A stretch of 64,000 bases of DNA from Sitta carolinensis. Its lineage: Eukaryota; Chordata; Aves; Passeriformes; Sittidae. Made by a program: the position numbers and the translations under genes. Of the stretch, positions 23,701-37,524 are shown one piece after another. The stretch is from contig CM063283.1 in the NCBI GenBank assembly GCA_032173965.1, positions 38,995,743 through 39,059,742 on the forward strand, given 5' to 3'. Each line of letters starts with the position of its first letter. Position 1 is the first letter of the stretch. Under the pieces are notes generated by a model. It was not told the origin of the DNA. It was given only the letters and a program-made list of their open reading frames with translations, and searched no databases.

Positions 23701-25100
23701 CTAGTTACCTACTCAGCTGCTCCTATAACCTCTCTATATGAGCTCCAGTGTAATCTGCTCTCCACTGAGGATGTCAGCCTGAAATCAGTGTCTCTCAAAG
23801 TGCTTGCATTCTGGAAGGTCTGGGGCCAAAGCCATGCCAGAAGAGCACAGTTCACAAAAATCTACATCTTAAGGTTCTGAAGCTGTTATCACATAACCCT
23901 ATTTGCCTGCAATTTTGACAAAAAACCCTGTTGTTAGGTCTGCCTTGGATCTACATGAATTTACTCAATTTAATAGAATTCTCATCTAAATTAGCAGACA
24001 TATGTTGGCCTAAAGAGGGATAAAACAAAGCAAGTTTCTGATCCTTTCATACTAGTTATACTAGTTATATATTGTGGTCAATCTCTACAGCACTTTGTAA
24101 CAGAAGCTGTTAAAATTTTTCCTGGGGCAAAGTTATACATAAGAATTTTTCATTTTTATAAGCAAACCAGCTTTTTTTTTGCTTTTTTTCCCCCCATGCT
24201 TGTTAATGGAAGTGGATAAAAATGGGTCTACTCTTGTCTAGAAAATTTTAATGAAATGATAACTTGTATTTCCTTTTGTATGAAAGTGGTAACCAGACAA
24301 CAGTATTTGTACTCCATTCAATTTTTCTACTGTTTGGTTTAGATAAATATTAAAATCAGGTTATTTGAAAACCCTTCACTTACAGATGATATTAGGAACT
24401 GCCACTATTACTGCACTTATACTCCATTGACCTTTTAGAATCTCAACTCTAAAACTCCACTGCTATTTTCTGATCAGATTGCATGTCTGGGGCTATGGCA
24501 TGATTTATCAGTTAGAAATTATTTGAAAGGGATGTACGATTGTAATATATTTCCCTGATGGATCTTCCATAAAGCTTACGATGGGAATAGAATGAGGTCA
24601 CAGGGATGTTATTCAACTTAAAGTTTCATTTTAAGTTTCAAAATCTCTGCAATCTGGATTAATTTACATCACACTCACAAAAAGAGCAAAGCAATGACCC
24701 TAACAACAAGAATGTAAATTAAATACTTGGCCCTTATAGAGCATGTAGCCTTTTTCAAAATAATAAAGGAAAACTGTCTCAAATTAAAAAAGAATCAAAC
24801 ATAGTATATATATGCATTATGAATGCTTATGAAAAGAGAACATATACTGTACTGGGTGGTTCTACAGAACTCAGTTACAAGAAACATGAAGGAATCCTTC
24901 ATAACCAGATAGCAGGAAAACTTGAAAAATATTAGGACATTCATAACTTCTTGTCTGTATCCTTCCTCTCTTCTGGGATGGTGGTAGAGAAATAGAATAA
25001 GCAACAGCACAGTAAAACAATGTCTGTCTAAAGTTAGTAGAAGAAAATTCTGCCTCAGAGAAGAAGATACAACTTATATCAGCATAGCCAACTACAAATT
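23691..25100. other. unique AT-rich DNA
   Basis: No gene or repeat family recognised. A 9-bp tandem duplication (actagttat) sits at 24051-24068. Confidence 0.45.
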
Positions 25101-25165
25101 CTATAGAATCATGGGCTCTCCTGATTAGGAAGGGCCTAATAAGGATCATCAAGTCAACTGCTGAA
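25101..25165 (-). mobile_element. CR1 LINE, tail only, antisense
   Basis: Only the CR1 3' terminus is left: 'ctatagaatcatgggctctc', 'attaggaagggcctaataag' and 'gatcatcaagtcaactg'. Confidence 0.88.
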
Positions 25166-27003
25166 CATGAGAGAACATACTTCTTTTTTCTTGCTTTTAA
25201 TTTTCTGCAATAAGTGAGCATATGCTGCTATTTCTGAAAAATAAATATATGTAACCTCGTTCATCTCTATATGTATGGCAGGACCTGTGAAACAAATATC
25301 CTGTTTCCTTGTAAATTGTTCCACTGTATCCAAAAGGAAGTATTGGACCTATAGAGAACCTACAACTGATAACAGAATTAGAGTTCAGGAAAGGTGTATT
25401 CACTCAGTGTTCACTAACATTCAGTCAGGACTCCTGACATGCAGAAGAGTTGTAAGGAAGTATGGCATATTCACCTAATTAGCTTTAGAAGGCAGTTTCT
25501 CCTAACAGTAATGACAATATGTCAGTGGTATTTGTGATCTGTTTCAAAGGTTCTCCAAACTGATGAAACTGATGCATGACAGATCTAGTAATTAAAAACA
25601 AGAAATCAAATACATTTGATTAATTTAAGAGAAGTGTTTGTACCATGTTCCAAATCTAAGATCTGTCTTCGAGATCATCCAGCTGCACCAAGGAGACTTA
25701 GTCACAATAATATGGAGCTGGACACATGCATTCAGTAAACAGAAGTATTACTATGTGAATTTTAATCTTTAGAATGTGCAGTTTTCAATAATCAAGCTAT
25801 ATGTTGCTCTGCATATCTTTAGCTTAGAACAAAAAAACAATTTAAATTTCTGACTGCCTTTTATAAATTTTACAATACCTTAGTGACCTTTTCATCCATA
25901 GATGTAGAAATAACACACAGCATATTTGCAGCTATCACTAATCACCCCAAAATGCCACTTTATCAAAAGTAAAATATTTTCTATTTCTAAACATGAAGAT
26001 GTCAAACACTCTTCAAAAATAATCAAAAGAAGCATATGAAGTAGGTATAGTATGTGTATTTGCTGAAATATGGCATTACTTCATATCAAATTACACTGAA
26101 TTGCACCCTACCTGAGATAGTGTGAAGGGACTTTCCCAGTGTATAGTGTCACTATAAGTTAGGAAAGAGTTGTAAGATTTATTTCTGAGTATAGTAAGAA
26201 GCTTACATGGGTCATAATTAAGTTGATGTTCCAGTTCCTTTACAACAAAACTGGCTCTGTGATAAATCCAAGGGCCTTATTCTAGACTGAGCACAACTGG
26301 TCAAGTGGAATCACTGTAGACGTTAGAGTGAAGCAATACTGTTCACAATTTACTCTCACTTATTCAGTATTTGAAGAGTTGCTCTCTGAAGCACCTCATA
26401 TATAATTAGAATCAAGCCCTTAATTAACCCTTCTTTATGCATTTAAGATAATAACAGTGATTACAGTCTTGTTTCATTGCAATAAAGGGCAAACGTCCCT
26501 AAAGAAATATCATATAATGTATGTTCTCTGAATTAGCGCTCACACAGCAGTTCAAGTGCCACTTGCTGTGTCAATAGCAACATTTCTTGCCAACATATTG
26601 GCTTTTTTCCTCTTTGAGTTTTGCAAGAACATTCTAGTAGTGAGTAATTTTGATGCTGGTAATCTACATAACTGACTGGATTGAAACAGGACAGGAGAAG
26701 TGTTAAAGCTGTGAGTCTGGAGAGCTCAACATTGCTTCTTTAAAATCCCAAAATCAAGTCTGAATTTCCATTTAGATGCTTCATCGGACACAGGATTAAA
26801 CAGGACACTGAATTAAAATCTGCACTGCTTAAGAGTTTAATGTTAATTCACCAAAATAAATAGAAAAATTACTATTCCTTTCAAGAACAATTTTGGACCA
26901 GATCCAAGAAGCATAGCTTCCCTCTTACAAAGAACCATCTCTTCATACAGCAGCCAGTTCCTGAGCTGTTCCAGTGAAAGCTCTGAATGAGTAAAATATT
27001 GCC
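25166..27003. other. unique AT-rich DNA
   Basis: No gene or repeat family recognised. Confidence 0.45.
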
Positions 27004-27015
27004 AATATATATAAT

Positions 27016-27071
<56 letters not shown>

Positions 27072-27092
27072 ATATATAATATATATATATAT
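27004..27092. repeat. (AT)n microsatellite, interrupted
   Basis: About 90 bp of alternating AT with several AAT interruptions. It is self-complementary, hence able to form a hairpin, and likely polymorphic in length. Confidence 0.97.
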
Positions 27093-29839
27093 GAACATGG
27101 TCAATTTGTTGTCTACCAGCACCCCAAGTCCAGATTTTTTATATCTGACCATATTTCAAATTAGAATAATATTATTTTGCATTTTGGGCAGGAACAGATT
27201 TTTCAGAAAATTCTTATCTGAATTAAATATCTGGAAAGATCTTAATTTTGATTTCAGATGTAAATTAATAAATTACAACAAGGGGCAGATGCCTTCTTTT
27301 TCAGGCTGTGAACAGTCTCAATGCTATAAAACACATGAATTTCATATGTTTGAATGAGTAATGATATCAACCAGGGTGTAACCAGTCTGTCTTGCATCAG
27401 ACATATCTGAACCTGTTGTTTTGAGTAGTCAAAACAAGGACATTTGGGCACAGCAGTCTGGCCTATTGGAAATAATGATGTGTCTGGTTAGCTAAGGTGA
27501 ATTAAGGATCTGTCATGGACAAGGACAGAGTAAATGGTGACCCTCAGTGGTTGAAGATCCTTGGGTTGGTTTATTTAAGAACCAGGATTAGAGTTTTTAC
27601 TTTTACTCACTCCTTCACTCTCTCACTCCCCTCCAGCCATATGTTCAATAGGTCTTGACATGCTTTTCCTGCAGGGGCATCCCTACTGGTCCAGGAATGC
27701 TGGGCAGAAATTCATGTTTGTTCTTGCCATGCTGCTGCTCACAATGAGCAGCCTTGTGAATTACTTTGCAAAGTCCCAGACCATGCCCTGGCATTTGTGT
27801 GTACACAGTACTGATTTCCATGGTATTCACCCATGTCCAAGATTTTTCTTTTATTCAAGATATTTACCCACTCTGAGAGAATATTTCTTCCTAAATCTCA
27901 ATAGTGTGCAGAGGCACAATATGTGATCATTTTCCTGACTTGCAGTTCTGTCTTATGTCACTTGTCAACTAGAGGATACAGGACATTCTGCTTTTGTTCA
28001 GTTCAAGATTTATCAGTATTTTCAGAACATATGCACCCAGTTATCTGCCATGCTAACATTCACATTTTAAGTTGATTTTTCACAAGAAACATGACCTTGT
28101 AAAAATTACTACAGTTACCACCATTTCAGATCATAACATATTATAAACAATTATGAAAGAAATGCCAATATTCACGGGCGATTCCTCTACTTCCAGAATT
28201 TTTCTTTTTATTAATTTTTTCTCTGTCTCTGCAATGCTACCTCTGGAAAAATAGATATGATTTTCTAAAAACTAAATTTCACTATGCAAGTACTTTTTGG
28301 CTATTCATATTGTTTGCTGTCACTTTTTTGCCTATGCCATAGGATGTAGCTATATACTTGTAACGAGATAATTTATCAAAGTGAAAGCCATTAACTCATT
28401 TCAATATTTAATCACCAAACAGAAATTTATTAAGCAAAGCAGCAATTATAATTTAAAAAGAGCATAGAAGTTTTTTAAAAATTAAAAAAATAAGTTAATT
28501 TCAAAGAAATGATTACATCTGGAAGTCAAGACTAAGGTTATAACTTGGTGTGAAGTGCTTAACCTTTTCATAAGAGCCCTTCAAGACACTATTCTATCAA
28601 AAGTCATGAAGGATTCCCTATACTAAAAGGTATAGCCAAGATCATGCATTCAGATTCAAGGGTTATAAAGGTATGGTTTGTGATAAAACAAATGTTGTCT
28701 TAACGCTATATAGAAATTTAAATGCCATCATGACATATTTACAAGACATTGCAAAATATTGCATGGGACAAAAATTGAATTTTACAAAATCCTATGCTAC
28801 TAGAAATGGTTCTATGAAACTGTTTCATGTTTTGGACAGAAAACAATATAATTTTTTCTCTTAAGGTGTTTCTAAGTCTATTATTTTCATACATTCTAGC
28901 ACCCCAAATACTGTGGAAGCCAAGACCTCTGAAAACACAAGGCATTATATGGCTTATTGGTCTGAGGGTGAAAAATCCTGCTTGCAGAAAACACTGGTAC
29001 TCATGAAAGCAATGCTGAAAACAAGGGCTGGAGAAGGCTGACAGATGGATGGTTAATTCGTCTGATGAGGCTCAGTGCAGGTCAATAGACTTGTGTGTAT
29101 TCAGTCATCATATCTCTGGGGCAGATAGGCATCTCTATACCTGGCTTTTAATGTTTTGGGGAGAGTCAGTGGAGAATTTGTATGATTCAGCATAGATATA
29201 GGTGTGATTTCTCCATCTTGTGATTATGTACTGGAAATGACTAGGATGATTTCAGTTGCAAGGTCACTTAAAACATCCAGCCAACACCAGGAAAGTTCAG
29301 GGAAACCATTTTGTTTCTGCATTCTACGCCTTGAATAACCTGAGAATTCGGTATTCTTGTTTCATTAGTCACAAATATATAGTCAGTTTCACAAATAGTT
29401 CAATGATCTAAATGTTTAGCATTGGCAATGAAGAGATCTGGTAACCTTCAGTGTGTGGATGAAAGCACCTGTTAGATACTAGTGATGTCTCTACAGAAAA
29501 CAATAAAAGTTGTGCTGTTGCAGCTTTTGTTTGCCACTCAAATTTCACTTTTCAACAGGTAGTTTACCATACATAAAGTTCAACTGAAATTAATTACCTC
29601 TGTAAACCAAATTGATTTTGAGTTTGTAAACATGTGTCACAAATATTTCACGCTTTCAAATGATGGACATTTTCAGTAAATTATTATAATGAATTGTTGA
29701 TTACTACTAACATAAGCCAGATAAAATTAGTTTAGAACTGTTTATTATCACTCTGAATTCCTAGTTCTTATAGCATTACATTTCTCTCTATCATTCTATG
29801 ACATATTAGCTCCTGGACACATATGCTGGTGGTATGAAT
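27093..29839. other. unique DNA, one splice-acceptor-like tract
   Basis: No gene supported. At 27600-27638 a pyrimidine-rich tract ends in CAG and is followed by an open frame to 27926; see findings. The rest shows no recognised repeat. Confidence 0.4.
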
Positions 29840-30146
29840 GTGTACGGCTATCACTGTGACGCAGAGAGGAACACACAGCAACACACACAACAGGTGTTCA
29901 GGCAGAGAAGAAGAAAAGAACTCTCTAGTTTATTGTTGACCTTGTATATATATGTTTCTGGACAGTGATCAGAGATTGGACAGAGAAGTTCCCACCTCTC
30001 CATCTCCACTGGTCACTTGAGAAGTCCATCAGGTGATATCTTTTCACAAAGGAATGCAAACATGATTCTTGTTTATCTTACAATTCATGAGAACTGACTC
30101 CACTATACTAAAACAAATCAGAAGGCTTATTTTCAGGGACAACATA
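29840..30146 (-). mobile_element. solo LTR, compact, alpharetrovirus-like layout
   Basis: Read on the minus strand, the element starts near 30144 ('tgttgtccctgaaaataagc'). It has a TATA-like run at 29944-29954, an AATAAA at 29929-29934 about 15 bases further on, and a GT-rich stretch ('tgttgtgtgtgttgctgtgt') after that. It ends near 29840 with 'agccgtacaca'. At about 305 bp, with the poly-A signal close behind the TATA box, it has the layout of avian leukosis-type LTRs. No internal retroviral sequence lies on either side, so it is a solo LTR. No clear target duplication was found, so the edges may be off by some bases. Confidence 0.72.
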
Positions 30147-33100
30147 CAGCCCCTCTGGAAAATTCTTTTTTCTTCTCAGAACACTAACCTGCTGAGAAAG
30201 TAGTCTACAGTGAGAGTTGATAATGAGAGAGAAATATTTCAAGACAGACCTTTATGTTGAAATGTTCATTTACTCAATTACATATATGCATCATTTATTA
30301 TTCATTCTTTCTATCAAGAGGTACATTTTACATCACAATTTTCAAGATCTCATTGTTGACAAAATATTTTAAAATCACTGTTTTCTTGAGTGCTCCTCCT
30401 TCTCTTCAAATTCAGCAGCTTTGGATTTAAGAATTAGAAGGTGAAAAACACTGGATGAGAGTTAGCTTTGTCAAATACCTTCAGCTTTGAGGGGCATCTT
30501 CAGATTGGATAGAATTCAGCTCATAAGTACATAAGTGAATGGATCACGTAAAAAAAAAAAAAAAAAATTTTACATTGAGACAAACCAAATCAATAAAGAG
30601 ATGTAATTTGATATGTGTTTGTTTGGGCCTGTGGGAGGACATTTGTTTTTATGCTTTATTCCACTTTCTGATGAATGGGTATTGCATGGAGAACAAAAAC
30701 ACCAGGAGAAAAACCCAAAACAACCCATAAATAAAGGGGTTTTAGCTTAATTTCTGTGCAATAACATACAGATTACAAAGAACAATAGCAGCAAAACCAT
30801 TAAGAAGGTTATCCTGAAAATAGTGGTCAAAAAGCAGAATCATAAACTTAATATGACATAAAAAAGCCGTGGCAGACTTAGAATTGTATTTTTGTGGAAA
30901 AAGAATTAAAAAAAGGAGAGAAATAAAAATAAATATTTCAAAGCTCCCTGCAGCAAAGTCATAATCTGTGATTATTCATGTTTTAACTAAGGACATAATT
31001 TAAATGCTTAGTTAGATCTGATCTTAAAAGCCTAGCTTCTTTTAAGTTTGAGCTCTTAAGTGACACCATTTTTTTTTTATATGAGAATTCTGAGAAAGGA
31101 ACTGTAAATAAAGAATGGATCGGTTCATGACTAAATTAGTTTTACCCTCTAAAAGTGAACTAGAATAGTAATCACAGATTGTTCCTTTCCACATAAAATT
31201 ATTTCCACACTAGACCTTCATACAATATATGATGTGAACTCACAATGTCACAATTTTTCATAGTGGTTGCCAAACCCAGTGCTCTAAAAAGACTGAATTA
31301 GAAGAACTCTATATGAAAGAAACAAATTGGTTTGCAAAAAGCTCTTTAAATCAATAAATCATCAGGGTATACAATGGTCCATTTCGCCATTGATTACTAA
31401 TAGTTTTTTCGTTATTTAGGTCTCTGTAAAATTCTTATTTTTAATTGTTCAGTGGACAATAAATATGAACAATTGCAACCTGCAGAGTGCCTCTCATAAC
31501 TACTTAAAATTTTCTGTATGTGTTTAGTCATCACCATCACATGGTATTGTTTCTACTGTTGATATAGCTGACTGCAAAAAGAGTAGTAGAGACTAGCAAA
31601 GAGCAAATGACAAAAACATACATCCATGTGTGAATGTTTTTCTTCTCATTTGAGTAGGTATCTACAGAAAAAACGGTATTCCCCAAGCATCCCTATGAGG
31701 AAAAAAAAAAATCAGGTTGGAAGCAGTTAAGTAAACACCCATCTGGATTTAAACAATTTGTAAGCATTGTAGTAATACATTTCTCCATTTTTCTTTACAT
31801 ACATAGCCTTCTCTTTATGCTCTCTAAAATTCAGATGAAAATAAAATGTAGGAACCAACAATCTTTTAAACCAGCTTTATAATTTTTATTTGCTTTATTC
31901 TATATATGAAATAGAGTTAATGTTTACTACAAGAGAGCCTCAATTATTTTTCATTTTCATTCATTAATATTGTGGTTTTAAAACGTGTAGCAAGTACATC
32001 ATATCTCTCTGTGAATATTATCACTGTATTCTCTGATTGTTATCTTACGTGATATGGAAAGTAATCAACTCTACAATTCTTGTTGAAAGTCGCAAAAAGG
32101 CTGTCATATAAAATATAAGAAAGCAATTTCCTGAATTCATTGACCTTTCAATTGATATCATAACACAGCATAATCACTAGGCATTTAAATTAGCAATGTA
32201 ACTCAATGTAGACGGATAACTGTGAAATCTCAAGGGCTTGTTGCCTGAACAAGACCACAGCACTGTAGCTAAAAGGGTAAATGTGCTTCATGTTTAGGGA
32301 TGACCTTTAAGTCCCACAGCTGCCTATCATACTTCTTGTTAATCTGCCCTGTTGTTGGGTTGATCTGCTTATTTTATCCTTTTTTTGAGAAGTTTAGTTT
32401 TCAGTCAGGTCTGACACTTCTGCCACAGGTGCAACACGGGTGTGTATGCTTTATTTTGTCTTAATCTAGGCTCACAGACATCTGCCTGAAGAAAATATTT
32501 GAAAACTGAAAAAAGATTTACTCTTAAAAACTTTGTTTTTTAAATGAAAAACAAAATACAAGGGAGTTTCATATTACTTTTCCTTTGACACATATATTTG
32601 ATTATTAGTTTGATTAGAATCATCTGACAAAATTTTAGCTTCCTTAAGATTAAATATCCAGCCTAACTTTATACTCTGAATAGTCATCAGAGAGGAACTG
32701 GAACTCACAAATTTTTTTTGGATATCCTAGTACCTACCCAAAGATGAGGCAAAATAATATCTGCATAAAGATGTGTCTCCATTTCTGTACTGAGGATAAG
32801 AAGCAGCAGCTCTCTCTTTCTGACAGCAGGCAGAAGAACTTAAGGACAAGCAGGGAGAAGAATTCCAGGACAAGCTTTTAGAAGCAGTCACAGATGAGAT
32901 GAAAATTCAAGGTCTACAAATTTTTGATTTTTCACAATGCCTCTTCTGCATTTAATAATGTGCAATTATAGCCTTTCTGGGGACATGAAAATGTAGACGC
33001 ATAATTTTTTTTTCAGTTTGTGAGCCTTTGAAATTCTGTATATATGTGTACAGAGACTGGACCCACCTAAGTAGGATCACAGTTCAGCGTAAATCGTGTC

Positions 33101-36100
33101 CCATTTACACAGGGGAGATTATTTAATGAAAAACAAAATTAAAATAAAGCCAACCAAAACAGATGACTTCCTTAACCAGTACTTCAGTCTATGAGGTCAA
33201 ATTCCATAGCCATTGACTGGAAAAACTCTGGAAGAAACCTAAGGAGTGTTGTTTGATGAATGACTGAAAAATTTGATTCATTGGTGTCTGACAGTGGTGT
33301 TTGAAATGGGTTTGGGATTACTTGCTTTAAAGGCCAAGTGCTGTACCACTGCAAACCCTTGACACTGACAAGAAAGATGTTAAGGACTGAATTCAAAAGG
33401 CAGTTGAACAAACATTCTTATCCTATAAGTCACCTCTCCTGGACATTCACAGCTATATTATTGCTCCAGTTGAATTTATACCACTATTCCTGCTTTCTAC
33501 AGATTGAATTCTGGTAATCTAAATAAAACCTATTCACTCAATATTACTTACTGGTTAGTTGAAGACCCCCCAAAAATTGTCCTATAACAAAGTAACATCG
33601 TAATGAGCTGACAACATACGATACCTGGTAACCTGAACAGCAATACCAGAATGTTCCTCCTTCTAGAGAAACACAAGTTAATTGATAAAATTCAAGTTAG
33701 TTTTTCTTTTAACTGGGGAAAGGACTACACTTTTCTGTACACAAATCAGTCTGTTCTTTTAATCTACCTTTCTTTCCTCTCTGACATATAAACTTTTCCA
33801 AAATAAGCAGTAATTTTCAGGGTTTATAACATTCATCATCCCCTCTGCTTATCTTGTGTAGCAGGCTTGTGCTTTTAAAAAGGACATTTTTTTTCTTGTA
33901 TTGCTGTTTACTTCTCACACAGTACTTTTACAGAGAAAATGTCACATTGTGAAGTGTTCAGGTAACCTCTATGCAATGTTTTTTTTAACCACAACTTTAT
34001 TTTACAAAAAGACTTTTTAACAAAAAACCCAGATCAAAGCACTGCAGAGTTTGGAGACAAAACAAAAGTTCCACAGTAAAGAAAAATCAATGATCTGTCA
34101 AATAAATCAAGATTAAATCAAATCAAGCCAGTTTAACAGAGGATTTTAAAGCCAAACAATGACTTGGCTTACCTGACAGCCAGCCACAGGTAGAACAGAT
34201 CAGATGAATATAAAGCCACTAGTAAATGCCTGTATCCTCTCCAATCTCATGTCATAAACAAATAAAAAAATATTGAGTTAGCTCCTGACACCTTTATTGT
34301 CAAGTATTTGTTCCACAGGATGTCTTTCAGTGTGGTAGAACTAAAATTAGATGCTATTTTACATAAGATGGCAGAAATTGACTTTTATCATCAATCAGCT
34401 ATATCATTTCGAGTAACTGTGAAGTACTGAAAGTCAATAAACATATTGGAGATATCAATTAATTATTTGAATGTCTAAAATGAACTTCAGTAAGCTGTTT
34501 CAAAATATGCAGGCCTTAATTACTTCCTTTTGCACATAACACATGCTAGATAGTTTTTTAGAATTGTATGTCTCATTAAACACTATATTTATTCATCAGT
34601 CCTAGTGGGGTGAAAGGTTTATAGCACATAGTCAGCAGTAGGAGGAAAAATATTTGACTTGAACTTATACATTTGTTCTTATGCTGTAAGTGATTTTGGC
34701 ATTTATAAACTGGTTCTTGTCTGGACTCTAAGTCTCAGCTAAAATTCCAAGCTAGTCATCAGCCATCCATTTCCCTTTCATCCAAGTGCTCTACCCAGTG
34801 TAGAACCTGACACATTCAAAATTGTGCTCATACTCTGCATACATGCACAGTTTCAGTTTATTGTTTCAGTTGCCAGTTAAGCCTGGCTATTTTTGCATAA
34901 AATATCACATCTGACTTGTCAATTCAGTCATAAAATATGAAGTGATAATCAAAGCTGAAAAATTAAATTTCTTTCTGAGCAACCTCCAACATTATTAGTA
35001 GGTAGCTAGCTCAGGGCAACAAAATATAAAAATCCAACTCTCTGATAGTAGTTCATAGTTTATGATCCATCTTGAATAGCCTAATATTTTAAACAATCCT
35101 TCAGGGTTTACCTCACAAGAGGGAAAAGACAAGGCTACATTTCACTACTAAATATTAGCCAAATGTACCCAGTGAATTCACGGGACATCCTAAAAACTGT
35201 CAAACAATAAAAACTGTCTGAATGTCTTCAGTTACACAAAAATGTAGCACCAAATGTCGGATACATCTCATTTAGCTTTATTAACATAAAACTGAGGCAT
35301 CACACTAGACACCTACTGTATGCTCAGTGTCTTTTTATAGCAAGGAAGAAAGAGATATTAGAAACCCAACTTTAGCATATCTGAATGTGGGTAAGAAGAG
35401 TCCCACTCCTCACTGTGCAATGCTAAAGGGATAAATATTTTTATCTGCAACTGATATTAATATATTTAGGAAGCATTTACATCTACCTCACTGGAACGTA
35501 ACACCTCCAGTCACATCTCAAGTTTCACTTTTGAGTCTCATCTGTGTCTTATGGGCCTAGAAAATGTGTGAGTATTTTGTGACATGGACCTTTTTATTTT
35601 TCCCAGATGGACTCTGATTACTAAAAAACAAATTATAATGATAATTTTTGATGATTTATTTTCATTCATCTGTATATTTACTCCTTTTCAATCACTTTAT
35701 CTTGTTAGTGATAAACAAAAGGAGAACAGAGATGTCTTGACTGAGTATCAGACAGGATGGGTCTTACTTTCATGTTTTTGCAGTTAGTTTAATATTTTGA
35801 ATTCTCACAAATCTCTATATGCTCTTATTGACTCTTACACAACCTTTACAATGATTTGCTATGTGAGTAGTGGTAACTTCAGGAGGACAAAAATTGTAAA
35901 CTTCCTGCAGAAAATACAGTGGTATTTGTCCCAAAACTTTTACTCTCTGGTGTTTTTTTCAGTTCAATTTTCCAGTGTAGATCATCTTCACAACAGCTGC
36001 ACTAATAGTCAATACTCCGTGCCAAGTCCTATTTTCTGATCCATAGACCACATTAAATCACTTTTACTTGCTAGTTTGCCAATTAGGTTTTTCCCCTGGA

Positions 36101-36340
36101 TGAGTTTTCTTCATCAATTAAGATTATTGGTGATCATCTAAAGTAATTTCACTAGTTCATTGCCACTATTTCTGTGCCACTGTTAAAGCTAGTACATTAT
36201 GCCTTTACCAGCTGCCTTTTACCTGTCTACTAATCTAAACAGACTGATATTGATAATTAAATTACAATGATGGATCTCAGACATGCTCAGTAAGAAATCT
36301 GGATTCACTCAGAATTTATCATTTTTGTTTTCTTTATTTA
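30147..36340. other. unique AT-rich DNA
   Basis: About 6.2 kb with no recognised gene, RNA or repeat family apart from an 18-A tract at 30550-30567. All open frames are under 81 codons and look random. Confidence 0.45.
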
Positions 36341-36431
36341 GATTCACAGAATCATAGAATGGGTTGGGTTGGAAGGGACCTCAAAGATCATCTAGTTCCA
36401 AACCACCTGCCATGGACAGGGACACCTTTCA

Positions 36432-36797
36432 CTAGACGAGGTTTCTCAGAGCCCCATCCAACCTGCTTTTGACTCTTACAGGAATGCGAATGGGCAACCT
36501 GCTCCTTTGCTTCACTACCCTCACAGTAAAGATTTTCTTCCTATCTAATCTAAAGTTACTCTCTTCCAGTTTGAAGCCATTCCCTCTTGTCCTATGACTG
36601 CATACCCATGTAAAAAGTCCTTCTTGAGCTTTTTGTAGGCTCCTTTTATGTACTGAGAGGCCACAATAAGGTTTCCTTGGGATTTTCTTGTCTCCAGGCT
36701 GAACAACCCCTACTCTCAACACATTTCCATAGGAAAGGTGTTCCAGCCCTCTGATCATCTCCATGACCTTCTGCTGGACTCCCTTCATCAGGTCCAA
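36432..36797 (-). pseudogene. CR1 ORF2 C-terminus remnant
   Basis: A 121-codon minus-strand frame. MIRGLEHLSYGN, the RTRGNGFKLEESNFRLD block and SRLDGALRNLV at the very end are the standard C-terminal blocks of CR1 ORF2, and the frame ends at the natural ORF2 stop. The middle (VVQPGDKKIPRKPYCGL) reads out of frame, showing compensating frameshifts. No RT or endonuclease domain lies in it. Confidence 0.9.
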
Positions 36798-37038
36798 AAT
36801 AGTCCTTAAAATTTTGGGGATCCCAGAGCTGTATACCTGAGCTGAGACCCAGGTGGGGTCTCACAAGTGCAGAATAGAGGGGTAGAATCACTCTTAAATG
36901 TCTTTCATGCAGCGCAGTATAGTGTTTTGCTGCAAGCACACATTCTGGTATGCCAAGTTTTTCATCCACCAATAGTTCAAAGCCTTCCTCCTCAAGGCTG
37001 GTCTCAGTCCCTGTGAATTGGAACAAGGTCAAATGCAA
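36646..37038 (-). pseudogene. CR1 ORF2 thumb/C-terminal remnant
   Basis: A 130-codon minus-strand frame overlapping the previous one in another phase. LLVDEKLGIPECVLAAKHY and RVILPLYSALVRPHLG are CR1 ORF2 blocks that follow the RT palm. Its first 14 or so codons read through the inverted 5' segment and are not CR1 coding sense. It then leaves the CR1 frame near residue 80. It is debris from the same insertion as 36432-36797. Confidence 0.88.
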
Positions 37039-37524
37039 AATCCTGCAACTGGGTTAAGGCAATCCCAAACACAGACACAAGCTGTCCAATGAGTGGACTG
37101 AGAGCAGTTTCTAATGTTTATCTGATTCAATTTAAAATTAATATAAAAATAGTCATTTATAAAAAATCTTATAATAAAAATCTTAAATACTTTACTTTGT
37201 TATGCAAAGACAAGAGTTTAATTTTTCTCCTTTCTCCCTCTTTTAAATTTTATTGCATTCAGTGGCATAGAAAACATACAGTAAAAATCAAGGCATTTCC
37301 CACCTTTTCCAATGAGTGTTACTACTTTGCTCTTTTCCTTGTACAAAATTTTAAATTTTCTAAAGATAAAACAGCAATAGGAAAATATATAAAATAACAT
37401 TAACTGTGATAACTGTGATAAATACTTTTCTATTATACATATAGTTAAAAGCAGAACCAAGACTTTGGGATATCAAAAAAAACTAAGTGTGTTTGTAATA
37501 TCTCTTCTTTTTCTCATTTAACTG

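Larger units (their letters stand above)
36341..37110 (-). mobile_element. CR1 LINE with inverted 5' segment
   Basis: From 36341 to about 37015 this is an antisense CR1. The 3' tail is at the left ('gattcacagaatcatagaat', 'gttggaagggacctcaaaga'), followed by the ORF2 C-terminus. From about 37012 to 37110 the CR1 continues in the opposite (plus) orientation ('caaggtcaaatgcaaaatcc', 'gcaatcccaaacacagacac', 'gagtggactgagagcag'). In ORF2 this is the segment that lies directly upstream of the point where the antisense part begins. A roughly 12-bp block (gactgagAgcag / gactgagAccag) occurs at the break in both parts. This is the layout expected of twin priming. Confidence 0.9.

Noticed and set aside
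24871..25221. 116-codon minus-strand frame
   Set aside because: Includes a CR1 tail within it and unique DNA on both sides; composition looks random.
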